The position numbers were made by a program, and so were the translations under genes. A stretch of 64,000 nucleotides of DNA from Blasia pusilla (lineage: Eukaryota; Marchantiophyta; Marchantiopsida; Blasiales), in the NCBI GenBank assembly GCA_050084515.1, contig CM114275.1:20646001-20710000 (forward strand). The letters run 5' to 3'. The first letter of the stretch is position 1. Each line of letters begins with the position of its first letter. Shown here one piece after another: positions 46,302-58,249 of this stretch. Below the pieces are notes generated by a model. The model had not been told where the DNA came from. It saw only the letters and a list, made by a program, of their open reading frames with translations, and searched no databases.

Positions 46302-47270
46302 TTTGTAACAGAGACTAGTGAGTTTCTTGGGCTATGCAAGGGCCATGTAACTCAAAAAAATATTGTTTGCTCCTCTCTTCTCGCCCTATGTTATCCTCTT
46401 CTTGCCCTTTTTAACCTTTCATGTGTTACACGTTAGGAACATATGACTTCTCAAAGGATAGGAGGAAGTATTATGTAAACCCATCCTCGTAAGACAAAAT
46501 AGAGATGTGCATGAACAAGTGAGCGGCCTATGAGACGGGCGGAAAAGAAAGTAATTAACATTTACGTACATAGGACATGTGGGTAGTCTAGATGACCAAA
46601 AAAAAGAAAAAAAACAGTGAGAACTTGTAGAGGCCATAAATATATATTATGATATAATTTAGGATGATTTACTATTTATGCATATATTATTTACTTGGAC
46701 GAATTTTGAGATGCATAAACCTTGCGAGCCCTGAAATATAAAGGGAAGCAATTTTTGACATGGAAGACCAACATGAATCAATCATGATCTGCACTCATCA
46801 AAAGTAACGCTAAAACATTTCCCAAGGGAACTTTCATAAGAATTTTAAACATCCCCCACCAACTCCGTTTGCCACAAGAACGTGCGATACATGAACGCAT
46901 ACGAGAACTATCTCGAGTACCTACAACATATGATGACGTGCCGGTGCCGATAGCAACGGTCCGGGGCGGGATCCCGACGGGATAAAAGTTCAAAACCCCT
47001 AACTATTGACCTAACCTCACTTAAGCCACCTCTCGTTCGCTGTAAAAACTGTGGTAGGCAGAAGCTTCCCGGACATGACGAACTCACACCCAAAACTGAA
47101 CTCAATGGATGAGAGCGAGCGAAGGCAGCGCATCTACCACCTGGCCTGGCGGTAGCCCGTGACGGGACCTACTTCGGTACACCTTGGGGTCGCAGGCAAG
47201 AACCTTACCGACGTAGGTTACCGGTGCGTACCGAATATCGGGTGGCCAGGGACGGCGACTAGGAGCATCT
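46302..47270. other. Intergenic region upstream of the receptor kinase
   Basis: AT-rich to about 46800, then increasingly GC-rich. No gene. GGATAAAAG near 46980 is a weak TATA-like match about 1 kb before the start codon. The transcription start cannot be fixed from sequence. Confidence 0.4.
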
Positions 47271-47279
47271 ACACCTACA

Positions 47280-47304
47280 GGGCGGGCGGGCGGGCGGGCG
47301 GGGG
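47280..47304 (+). promoter_or_regulatory. G-quadruplex motif upstream of the receptor kinase
   Basis: Six runs of at least three G separated by single C bases (GGGCGGGCGGGCGGGCGGG plus more), on the coding strand about 700 bp before the start codon. It lies in the promoter or 5' leader. GAC repeats (47356-47375) and GA-rich tracts (47624-47660) follow. A regulatory effect is inference. Confidence 0.6.
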
Positions 47305-47922
47305 AAATGAGACCGAAAGGACGAGGAGGAGGGAGGGAAAGAAAAAAGGGCAATGGGACGACGACGACGACGACGAACGGCGACCGGGGAGACCTGCTGT
47401 TGTGGTTGTGTCGTGCGTACCGTGTACCGGTCGGTACTTGCACTGCGGCACTGAGTGTGGGGAGTGGATTGGTGTGAGGGTGGGAAGGAGGAAGCGTACG
47501 ACACCGGGGAATGCGCGGGGTCCGGGGACGATGCCGCTGATTAGATGGGCAAGGAATGCGTAGACATCTAGCGCACAAGAATCTGGAGCGTGTCGGGTGC
47601 GCCTGGTCCGAGGGACGCCGGAGCGGAGGGAGGAGAGAGAGAAAGAAAGAGAGAGAGGGCGATGGGGGATCGGGAAGTGCCGGGTGTACAAATTGAACAG
47701 GAGAAGTTCGAATGACACAACGGACCCAAAGAAATAGCGGGCGGGGGATGGGAGAGGTGGGAGCGGAGGCGAGCAGAGCTTTGCAAAGCTGAGTAGTGAG
47801 TGGGAGTGTAGTGGGGTGGAAGCGGAACTGCGACGAGGATAGATGCGGAAAGGATTGTGCGGTAGTTCTTAGTGCGGAATGAAGAGGCGGGTTCCTGCCT
47901 CGTAGCCCGCCTGCAGGCACGC

Positions 47923-47942
47923 ATGCAATGACGAGCAATTAG
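47923..47942 (+). promoter_or_regulatory. Two overlapping mini upstream ORFs
   Basis: ATG-CAA-TGA at 47923-47931 overlaps a second ATG at 47928 whose frame ends at TAG 47940-47942. If the transcript starts upstream, these would lie in the 5' leader 70-90 bases before the main start and could reduce translation. Confidence 0.35.
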
Positions 47943-48010
47943 TGCACGCAGAGAGGAGTTGTTCGCGGGGCTGGTGAGTGAAGAGGTGCGGTCCTTGAGG
48001 GCCGAGGAGA

Positions 48011-51000
48011 ATGGGGCTCTCGGGAATGGCCTTTCCCGAGAGAGGTTCGCGCACGTGGGTGGTGATGTTCTTCATCGTCGTGTTCTTACAATTCAGAGGA
48101 AATGTCGCCCTCTCCCCGGATGGACTGGCCCTTCTCGCTCTCAAATCTTCCATCGTAGACGAAGTGGGATTCCTGAGTGACTGGAAGGAATCGTCCCAGA
48201 CGCCGTGTAACTGGACAGGCATCTCATGCGATGATCAGTCCAACGTTGTTTCGATCAATGTCTCGAGGATGAACCTGACTGGTACACTTTCTCCCGTCAT
48301 TGGATCTCTAAAGCATTTGATTTCCCTGAGTCTCGACTCGAACAACTTCACAGGGGGCATACCGGAGGACATAGCGGGTCTGAGCCGCCTGCGTTTGTTC
48401 AACATCACGAATAACTACTTCTCATTTTCCTTTCCTCCCGAGATTTCGAATCTCACGAAGTTGGAGATCTTGGATTGCTACAATAACAACTTGTCTGGCA
48501 AGCTGCCTTTGGAGATCGTTTCTCTTCGCAATCTCAGAAAGGTGCACTTGGGAGGTAACAATTTTGACGGTAGCATTCCCCCCGAATATGGCAGCTTTGG
48601 CGAGAACCTCCAGTATCTGTCTCTCTCAGGCAACGGGCTCACTGGTGCCATTCCGCGGGAACTCGGGAATCTTACTGGGCTGGAGAATCTTTATCTAGGA
48701 TACTACAATGTGTTCGACGGGGGAATTCCAGCTGAGCTAGGGAAGCTGAGTAAGCTTGTTCTCATGGATCTCGTGTACTGCGGCTTGAGTGGAAGCATTC
48801 CGGGTGAGCTGGGGAACCTGTCACGTCTGGAGACCCTCTTCCTGTACGGAAACGAACTGACTGGCCCGCTTCCACCTGAGCTCGGCTCTCTGGCTAGCTT
48901 GATGTCATTCGATGTGTCCAGTAATAAGTTAGAGGGCTCAATTCCTGTTTCTTACGGAGGTCTTGTGAATGTCACGTTTCTGAGCTTCTTCCGAAACTTT
49001 CTGGGCGGGGAGCTCCCGGCGGTTCTCGGAGACCTGCCTGCACTCGAGGAATTGCATGTCTGGGAGAACAATCTCACCGGTGCCATTCCAAAGCAGTTGG
49101 GTACGAACGGAAAGATGTCCAAGTTCGATGTCTCCGGCAACCGGCTTACGGGAAGCTTGCCTCCATACCTCTGCCTGGGAGGTAAACTGACGATTTTGAT
49201 TGCCATGGACAATCAGCTATCTGGTGCCATCCCAGAAGGACTCGGCACCTGCACCTCTCTTCAATACATTCGACTGCACAACAATCTCTTCAACGGGTCC
49301 ATCCCCGCTGGCTTCTTCAACCTCGAGGCAGTGACCCATCTCGAGCTGAATGGTAATCACTTCAGTGGTCCCCTTCCTTCTGTAATGAACGCGCCTATGC
49401 TCCAGTTTCTTTCCTTGTCGTACAATCAGCTAGTCAGCACTATACCAGCGGCCGTGGGCAATCTAATCGCTCTGCAGACCCTCCACATGGATAACAATCA
49501 GATCACTGGCTACATACCTCCTCAAATCTGCGACATTCCAATTATCTGGGAGATTGACCTCAGTCAGAATCTCCTGATGGGCAACATCCCACCTTCGTTC
49601 GGCAATTGTTCAATGGTGACTAGGTTAGATTTGAGTCACAACAATCTGGTTGGTGATATTCCCAAGGAACTTGCTGGTCTGTCTTTGCTGTCAACCTTGA
49701 ATCTGTCGAGAAATCACCTGACGGGCATGATACCGGACGAATTCGGTCTGATTCAAAGTCTCACGGAGGTGGATTTCTCTTACAATAATCTCTCTGGACC
49801 TGTTCCGACCTTGGGATTGGCTGGGTACTACAACGAGTCCACGTACGAGGGTAACCCTCTTCTCTGCGGTGGAGTGCTGCGTCCTTGTTCGGCTCAGTCT
49901 CCGTCTTCCAACAGAACCCACAGCTCGCGCTCTGTGAAGCACAATCCCGACCTCCTGGCGTGGCTAGTGGGTGCTCTATTTTCGGCCGCGCTGATAGTCT
50001 TGCTCGTGGGGATGTGTTGCTTCTTCAAGAAATATCGGTACTTCATCATACGAGTTTTCCGGAAGGAGGGAAAAGTGCGTCCATGGAGATTGACACCCTT
50101 CCACCAGAGGCTGGAATTCACGGCAGATGAACTTGTGGAGTGCCTGTGCGACGAGAACATCATCGGAAGGGGAGGTGCGGGTACGGTTTACAAGGGAGAG
50201 ATGGCGAACGGTGAGATGGTTGCTGTTAAGAGGCTCGCGTGTAGCGGTCGGACGTCTTCCCACGATCACGGATTCGGGGCGGAGATCCGCACCCTCGGGA
50301 AGATTCGGCACCGCAACATTGTTCGGCTGCTGGGTTTCTGTACAAACCATGAGATCAACTTGCTGGTTTACGAGTACATGCCCAATGGCAGCCTGGGGGA
50401 GTTTCTACACGGCAAAAAGAGCGGGTTGCTAGATTGGACGACGAGATACAATGTCGCCGTGCAAGCCGCGAATGGTCTCTGCTACTTGCATCATGACTGC
50501 TCCCCACTAATCGTCCACCGAGACGTCAAGTCGAATAACATTTTGTTGGACTCCAACTTGGAAGCCCACGTCGCCGACTTCGGGTTGGCCAAGCTTTTCC
50601 AAGACACCGGAAAATCCGAATCTATGTCGTCGATCGCGGGTTCTTACGGCTACATTGCTCCTGGTAATACGTCCTCCCTTCCACACATCACTGTTTTGCG
50701 TACTGTCATTTTTTAAGTCTGTTCATGCTTTGGGATTCTGGCGGAAAGACGAGTCGGGCATGTACGCTTTCTGAGATACTCCTACCAGACGGAAATTGGA
50801 CTGGAGCTGAGAAAGCGTAGCTCGGGGGACGTCGTTTCTTGAGAGCGATTTGCACGTCCTTTTGCGACATAAAGATTTCGGCATCCTGACTGCTTGTACG
50901 CCCCCTCGTATGTGCAGAATATGCGTACACTTTGAAAGTGAACGAGAAGAGCGACATCTACAGTTTTGGAGTGGTTCTGATGGAGCTGCTGACGGGAAAG

Positions 51001-51315
51001 CGTCCAATCGAACCCGAGTTTGGAGATGGTGTGGACATCGTCGCGTGGGTTCGCGCGAAGATCCAAACCAAAGCAGGGGTACTCGAGATTCTGGATCCGC
51101 GAGTCGGCGGAGTCACCGTTCCTCTCCAAGAAGTAATGCTGGTACTCAGAGTCGCCCTCTTGTGCTCCAGCGATCACCCCATCGACCGGCCCACAATGAG
51201 AGATGTGGTGCAAATGCTGTCCGACGTCAGACCTAAAGCGAGAACCGGCAGCATGGACTCTCGAGAGCTCAAACCCCAACAAGTCGTTCTCACAGACGAC
51301 CTTCTGACGTTTTAG
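48011..51315 (+). CDS. CLAVATA1/BAM-type LRR receptor-like kinase, join(48011..50663,50918..51315)
   Basis: A plasma-membrane receptor that in plants of this clade binds CLE peptides and controls stem-cell and meristem activity. It is predicted at 1016 residues, close to BAM1 and CLV1. A hydrophobic signal segment lies at about 16-28. LRRNT with Cys pair PCNWTGISC (66, 73) is followed by about 20 LRRs of plant type (to about 610), the distal Cys pair C619/C626 and a transmembrane segment at about 648-672. The kinase has glycine loop [11 protein letters not shown] (719-729), catalytic Lys740 in [14 protein letters not shown] with Asp838 and DFG at 856-858, so all catalytic residues are present. 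One intron interrupts the APE codon, in the position I recall for CLV1/BAM genes. [20 protein letters not shown] is close to BAM proteins. The start at 48011 is the first ATG; one at 48026 is also possible. It is the only gene here that appears intact. The exact orthologue (CLV1 or BAM) needs a tree. Confidence 0.93.
50664..50917 (+). other. Intron of the CLV1/BAM-type kinase gene (254 bp)
   Basis: Starts GTAATA and ends TATGTGCAG. Splicing joins G at 50663 to AA at 50918-50919, restoring the Glu codon of the APE motif ([14 protein letters not shown]). The total coding length then divides by three (3051 bases with stop). Reading through the intron instead gives a stop at 50714, removing the C-lobe. 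Confidence 0.93.
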
Positions 51316-53440
51316 TCGTATCTAGCCAGTCAGGAGCGAATCCAAACCCCCTGTAGAAACACAGACCCAGTGAGTGACAGTATAGTACTCTGATTAGATT
51401 AGCTTTACCATACAGCCGGTTGGCCCCTCTGCCACTACTACTATGTGGCGTTTTGTATAGTACGATGGCCTTTTCAAAGTTGTAACTACACAGTTGTAGG
51501 TTAGGTGACACCGAAATCCAACTCGATATGCGACGCCCTGCTGCTGCTGCCTCCGACGCGCAGGAGGTGGACGGGACGAGGCAGTCAGTTATGCTAGACG
51601 GCAACTTAAAGATGGGCCGAACGCGAGAGGGAAAAATCTGCAGAGTGCCCCTGTCCGCTCTGACTAGTCAGATCTCTTCTGCCCACCGATCTATCCCAGG
51701 CAGAATCGGGGAGGAGGTGCAGCTGTAGTATATACTCAAGTGGATTAGGTGCGATGCTTCTCGGACTAATGGAGTTGTGCTACGTTCTGAGATGCTGTTT
51801 GTGGCGCGCACAGGGTTGCCGCTAAGAGCACCTCCACAGTACATTTAGTGAAATTAGATGGCAACATTTCGTCCGTCTACAAGTATGAATTCGAAAACGA
51901 TTTTCCGATAACATCTTTCGATGAGCGCTTCAGCTGTTGGCTTTCTGGCGGTTGGATGTGCAGTTGGTGGTTGTGAAAAATTGGAAGTTATGGTGGTAAG
52001 TGGATCTTGGAACGTTAAATAGCTACTCAGCACATCCCAATGCCCTCCTCTCCCCTTCGTACAGGCGTTGTAAGCAGTTGGTCGCTCTTAAAGCTGCGCG
52101 AAAGTTTTGGAAAGATTTGCCGTCGTCCCCTGGGGAAAGCATAGACCTTCGCCACGAATGGTGAACATATTCTAAAGCCTCTCGTGGATCAGCTTTGTCA
52201 TGACCGATGGGACTGGGAACGCAGCTCCTACAAAATGATCAAGCCTGGAACTTGAATCATGATCCATTCGACGCCTGTCGAGCGAACGATAAACACAACG
52301 GATGGGGCTCATTTCTGGCGTCAATCGCGCAACTCCTTCCATCGGTGGCAGTGCAGTACATCTACGAAGAAGAAAGAGCGTACCATGAGCTCCCGCAGAT
52401 CGAATAAGTGGAAGTTTCTGAGCATCGTCGCCCAGCGTTTGACTGGCCCTTTCCTCCCTACACATCCTACCGAAATGGCCAGACGCAGCTGCCATGCATT
52501 GGAGCAGTCTAGTCGATTCCTCCCTCGCGAAGATGTCGCCCCCATGCAAAGATGCAAGTCCCTGCCGCCCCATGCAAAGTTTGCCGCGTGTCCCCGCGAA
52601 CTCGTCCGTTTCCCGGTCCTGCTGCTACGATCCCGGAACGGGAGGAGAACAAACGAGTGCGTTTCCATTTATGGGCCGCACGAATCTGTCTCGGCCGCTT
52701 CGCGAATCCTCGACAGACGAGCATAGGATGCCGCGCTGTGGCAACTCCTATGGCGGTTGTGTTTGACCGTGGACCGCAAGCACAAGAGCGCCCCGGTTCC
52801 CTTTGACCATCGATTTGCGTAGCGAAACTCCCTCGGGAGATCTTCCCCGTCTGTCCACTCCCGGTCTTGCGGCATCTCATCATATCACAGGCCGGAGGGA
52901 TTCCCTTCCATTCGGATGAAAGAGTGGCAACACTCTAAAACCATTGCGTCGCCACCACAACCGAATCGCCATTCCCCTCATTTACCCTCCTCCCAGCCGC
53001 CCCAGTCAAGAATGGGATGGTATCAGACGGACTCCAGAAACCTAAACTGGAACTCTTCTGAAGTCCGCTAACAGTTACAGCGGAGTTAAACGCCAAAGGG
53101 CATCGACGGATCTTCCTGTGAGCTAGTAGAGGAGCGGTTTCGCCTTTCTATGAGCTAGAAGAGGAGCGGTTTCGCGTCACGGCATGGACTAGAAGCGCGA
53201 GCAGGCAGTAACAAATAAGAGTACATCCGTTCGCGGAAACCACATTGACGCATCCGAAGAGGCTACAAACAAAATCACGGTCGGCGAAAGCCCATCATTC
53301 ATTCATTCATTTGCACAAGTGGACAAGGAGATAAAAAGCTGCGGGACGGTACATGACAACGTCCTGCCACGTCCATAAATCGTATCACATGGTAGGAACA
53401 AACGGCGAGAAAAGAAGGAAGGAGAAAAGGAAAAAAAAAG
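51316..53440. other. 3' flank of the kinase gene, no further gene seen
   Basis: Mid to high GC with several chance frames on both strands, up to about 155 codons, none with a domain. A direct repeat of 25 bp lies at 53119-53143 and 53151-53175. No clear polyadenylation signal could be chosen. Confidence 0.4.
53119..53175. repeat. Two-copy direct repeat, 25 bp
   Basis: TGAGCTAG-AGAGGAGCGG followed by TTTCGC occurs twice with one mismatch, 32 bp apart start to start. Confidence 0.85.
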
Positions 53441-54019
53441 CATGGGAAAGGAAAAGAGTCATATCATCATAAATTAGTGCTTCTTAGAGAATATTTATAA
53501 TTTCCAAATAATTGCAGGATTTAATTTTTTCCTGCACCGCTGTCACCAATTTCTTCTAAAAAATATTTTTGGTCACATTGCTGAGAGGGAAATATAGAGA
53601 TCGGTAAAGAAAGATATAGAAACGGGAATTATCGATGGACCTAAGGACTTCAAAATTAGTAAGGATCCGTAAGGGGCTCATCCCACAGAGTGACAGAGGG
53701 AGTCCGAGGGACGGCTACAAGAGTCCATGTTCGGGAAATGTAAGTTCGTCGTATTAGGAATGTAAATACGAATAATATAAAGACTAGTTGATTTCGACGC
53801 CAATTCTTTTAGGTGCGGAAGTTCTCACGACTTCTTGTCGCCACTGCATATACTTCTCACGTCCCCATTTATATTGTCCATAAACAGACGTACGGATTGA
53901 CCCCTCAATTAAAATCGTATGAGTATTCTAACAAGAGGATCTCCTTTTGGGTTAAGATGGTGTGTGTTAGGTGACAGAAATTTTGCTATTATGTTCCTAC
54001 GGTAGATGCCTGCTCGTGC

Positions 54020-54115
54020 TCGGGAATGCCCCCTTCTTCCTTTTTTGGTCGTGTTGTGGCCTTCAGGTTTTGACTCTTTGAGCCTGTACTCGTGGGTTTT
54101 CCATCACTTTTTTAT
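54020..54115 (+). repeat. Dispersed direct repeat (partner at 8999-9100)
   Basis: Shares CCTTCAGGTTTT-ACTCTTTGA and GGGTTTTCCATCAC with 8999-9100 in the same order. The sequence is diverged and noncoding. Confidence 0.65.
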
Positions 54116-57100
54116 CAAGATGCTCGTTTTATGTTTTGGTCTCCAAGATGCTCGCTTTTTAGAATTCAACACGATTCTTTACTATGTTTGGAAAGAGCTT
54201 TGTACTACCTATCATAGTTTTCACTATACTCCTCACTCGAACTTAACGGGTGTTTTTTTTTTTTGTGATCTGTTTTTCATCATCGTTAGCAACATTTCGG
54301 AATTTGGTTTTCTAATCATATTAGATGCGTAAAGAGAATTATTTTGAAGACACATTTTTTTAAATTAATAAATATATAAGAACGGGTGATCTAAGTGATA
54401 ATAAGGTGGAATAATTATAGAAAAACCAAAATTTTACATTTTTGTCTTAATTCAAATTTTATGGGAAGGGAAAATCAATTTTAATGGAGAAGGATTAGAT
54501 GTTTAAATATTATGGAAAAATAAAATTTTGAAAGGGATTGGGATATCATTTAAATTTTAATTGAGGAGTGTAATGTTATTAATCATTTAATATTTAAGAA
54601 AATAGAACTAGTATTGAAAATTTGAGATGAATAATCTATTAAAAAAAATAATACTATTAATTCACATCTGATATTTTGGGACGGGAAAACGAAGAGATTA
54701 ACTAAGAATTTAGTTAGTGAATGTTATTATTTGACGATGAAAATTTCTTATTTTTTTAAGATTTAAAAAATTGAAATTAAAAATAATTCTAAATTATTAG
54801 AAAAAGATTTTGGTGTGCCAAGCACGGATATGCTAACTGCCCTTGTAATTCATGTTTCAATGTCTATATATAACCCCATTAACTAGTGATAGGTGTCATT
54901 TAAAAGAGCAACAAGAAAAAACTGCATCCTCCAATTAATATGTAAATTAGTATTCATATAAGATAATCATTAATTTTAAAAAAGTTCAAATTTTAAATGA
55001 AACAGTATTTAACATTGATTGTATTATATTTTTTGGGACGAGTCCCCTCACAATGTCTACTTTTTGGTTTATGTGTTTTGGTACAATTTAACTTCCTCAT
55101 GTTATCTCTTAGCATCTTTGCAATTCTTTTGTGTATTTGTTTTATTTTTCTATAAGGTTAGTATTTGCATTGTTGGAGGTGATAAAATCTAATCTATTCC
55201 ACCGTTTTAGAAGCTTCCTTTTTTTTTTCTTTTTTTTCCAAGGATAAGAGTTTTATGATTACAACTGTTGGTCCTTAATATATGTTTCAAAATTATTCTA
55301 CTCTCTTTACTAACATTACCATATAAATATGTGAAGGTCTATAAATTTTGATTTTTATCGGTTTAAGATAGAATCATGTGAAGAAAAGGTGAGTGAAAAA
55401 TTGATTTTCACAACATGTTTATTCATGAGAGCTTTGACAACTAAATTTTAGGACTCATATCCCCTATCTCTTTCCGCCTCCTCACACAAATTTGAATGAC
55501 TATTTTTAAATTTTGATATATCTAATTCTAAGAATACGTAAGAGCTCAAAGAGTCAAAGTAAATCATGCTCACTTTCTTATCAAAGAAAACCTCCAAAGC
55601 TGACCAGGAAATTAGGGAAAGAACATCCCAAGAAGGAAAGGAGGTAAGATATGTGAAAGGAATGCAAAAATGACAACAAGCCAACATAAAAAGAAAAACC
55701 TCTACAAACTATGAAATTAATATCTTGAAAGAAATCCGACAAGAATACTAGTGATTGGTCAAATGTGAAAGGACGAAGAGATGAGTGGCTATCTTCCTCT
55801 TTGGCTTGACATATCAATGCCAATGCTTATGCATGCTATAATGCAACCAAATGCATTGTCAATAACTTAACTAGATGCCTCGGAGGGGTTGAGGCGTTTA
55901 GTTGAGTTGAATTCTCGATATCTCACTAACTCTTGAGCTATGCTCTAATGAAAAGTCCTCATTAAAAGCTTCCATAATACATGTTGAATGTTTGAGAAAC
56001 TAATAAAAATATGAGCCCAAAAAAAGGAAGAATTGGCTTGGGAAAGGTCTTTTTCATTGGAGAGAGAGAGAGAGATATGTTAAAAACCCTTTTTGAGAAT
56101 TGAGCTATTTTCTTCTTCTTCTTTAAGGTCATTTTAATAGAGAAAGAGATGTGAAAATCCTCCGTTGTGGGAAAAAATAATCCAAAGGAAATGCTAACCA
56201 AGCTTTAAAGTAAAATTATTGAATAAATGAATTGATTTATTACAAAAATTATCACCAAAATCACAAGTCACCGTTTTCGGACATGGAGAAGAGGGAATTT
56301 CAACATAGTTCATATTCAAGATTTATCCAAAATTTTAATTTTTACAAGAAATAAAAGTGAAAAGGATCCAAGAATTTAAGAAACTAGTGAGGTGTCTAGG
56401 TTATGTGCGCAATCACTTTTAATGATTCTATTTTTTCCCAAACTATAATGGGTCACCCATATATAATACATCTTTCAACATACACTACTCAATTCTAGGG
56501 TAAACATGATAGAACTAAATCCTCCCATGAACATATAGACAAGAAATTTTCTCTCCCAAATAGTTTTCTCATGAAAAAAATTGAATTAAAACCTTAAAAG
56601 CGTACATGACCACAAAAATAAATTATTACAACCCCTACATATACTTCCAATATTTTTTTCACCATCCAACCTATCCACACGGTGGTCTATACGCGAGTGA
56701 AATAACTAATTTCTCCTACGAGTGCAATAACTAAGCATTAATCGGAATCAAACATTCCGCATCAAATTTTTTTTCAAGATACGATAGCGAGTCATTTTTT
56801 TGGTGTGCAATGGTAATTGCACTTGGCAAGAAAAAAACATAACATCAATAAATATGGGTGATGGAAAATTCATCCTGAAAACAAAAAAGAAACGGGAAAA
56901 AATCAAATATCCAAAAGTCAGAACGGGTTATTACCTTTCTTTGTCCTCTTTTGAGGGTTATTCTATAATAAAATGCATATGTTTCAAGAAGGGCCCATTG
57001 CCCTAAAGAAGGCGAACAACTTACGCCACAAAAAGTAGGCCCCCACCTCTAGCAAGAGACCCTATTCCACATGGCATCTTCTGACAGGATCTCAAAGAGA

Positions 57101-57788
57101 CCCCTGTCCCGCAACGGACTGCGAAGAAAGGCTCTGACCTAACCCTAGAAATGTCAGAGCACATGGCTTTCGCAATAGTGTGTTTCGCGATTTGTCAGAG
57201 TGACGGAATAGGCTGTACGTTGTCGCGAAAAGCACAGTCTTCCTGACTAAACGCCAACTGCGGATTCGAAGCGTGTAAAATTCCCTACTATAGTATGCAC
57301 TAGAGCAAGTAATAAATACAGCGATGCACTGCCCGTGTGCGAGAGGACCACGTGCTTCACTGGGATTCGCAGTATTATTCCGATGACCTGTTATGACAAG
57401 TAAGACACAAGTGAGCACCCGATATTGCCGGTCATTTCGTTTCGTGTCGAAAATAGAGGTTTACGGACTCTTAATAGAATTTAAGGGTTCACATGAATAT
57501 TTTTCTGACGAAATATATGATATGAATTAAAGAAGATGGGAATCCATCCTGGTAAGGGAATTCATATGATAGGAGAACACCGAAAGAAAAAGAGGAAAAA
57601 ATATATTTAGATCTAACGTCACCTCTACTAAAAAATAAAACCCTTTTAAAAAACAAGAAGATGTCCTAACATATGGATCTCCCATGAATCATAGGAAGAA
57701 ATGAAAAAAATTGAATGAAAGTGGATGGGAAAACTTATTTTAAGTAAAAGAGGGTTTTCTATTAAACTAATAAGGATTTTCTCATGAA
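54116..57788. other. AT-rich intergenic DNA, no gene seen
   Basis: Very AT-rich to about 57000. A GC-richer patch follows at about 57000-57430, where a 108-codon minus frame shows no domain. No RNA gene recognised. Confidence 0.4.
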
Positions 57789-57969
57789 CTAGTACATACC
57801 TTGTGCCTTGCACATGATTAATCATACTTCATATGAGTTTAAACAACATTTTCTTGCCGCATATAAAAGATGTTCATGAAATTTTTTTTCTTATTGTATG
57901 AGCGCCACATGTCAATCAAATAAGTGTTTGAAAATAAAGTAGGGGTTCTCCCATAGGGTTGAATATAGA
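57789..57969 (-). mobile_element. Decayed non-autonomous Helitron copy
   Basis: CTAG at 57789-57792 and a degenerate hairpin (GTGCCTTGCAC) mark the 3' end on the minus strand. The minus-strand 5' end TCTATATTC follows an A. Internal blocks GCCACATGTCAATCAAATAA and AAGTGTTTGAAAATAAAG match the copies at 2790-3217 after reversal. About 181 bp, with deletions. Confidence 0.6.
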
Positions 57970-58249
57970 TTGGTATTTTTTTTGGTTTTGGTATGAAAAT
58001 TATATTTTCTCAATTTGGACTAGGTTTTGGACACAAAATGGGAGAGAAAATTGTTAGATCGTTGTTCACATCCACGAAACAAGGTATGTCGATCTTCCCA
58101 ACACACGAGTATATCTTTACACACATAAAAAAGATTCCTAACCATATATACCAAGACCACAAAAAAAATGGGCTCACATAGTCAAATCTACTATGAAATC
58201 TACATATAATCATCAAGTCATATCCATCCTCAACTACGAGGGAATTCGT

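Noticed and set aside
47102-47938. 278-codon minus-strand open frame upstream of the receptor kinase
   Set aside because: Pro/Ser/Arg-rich translation of a GC-rich purine-tract leader, overlapping two other long chance frames; no domain.
53021-53040. TGGTATCAGA, resembling a tRNA-Met primer-binding site
   Set aside because: No LTR precedes it and no retroelement coding follows.
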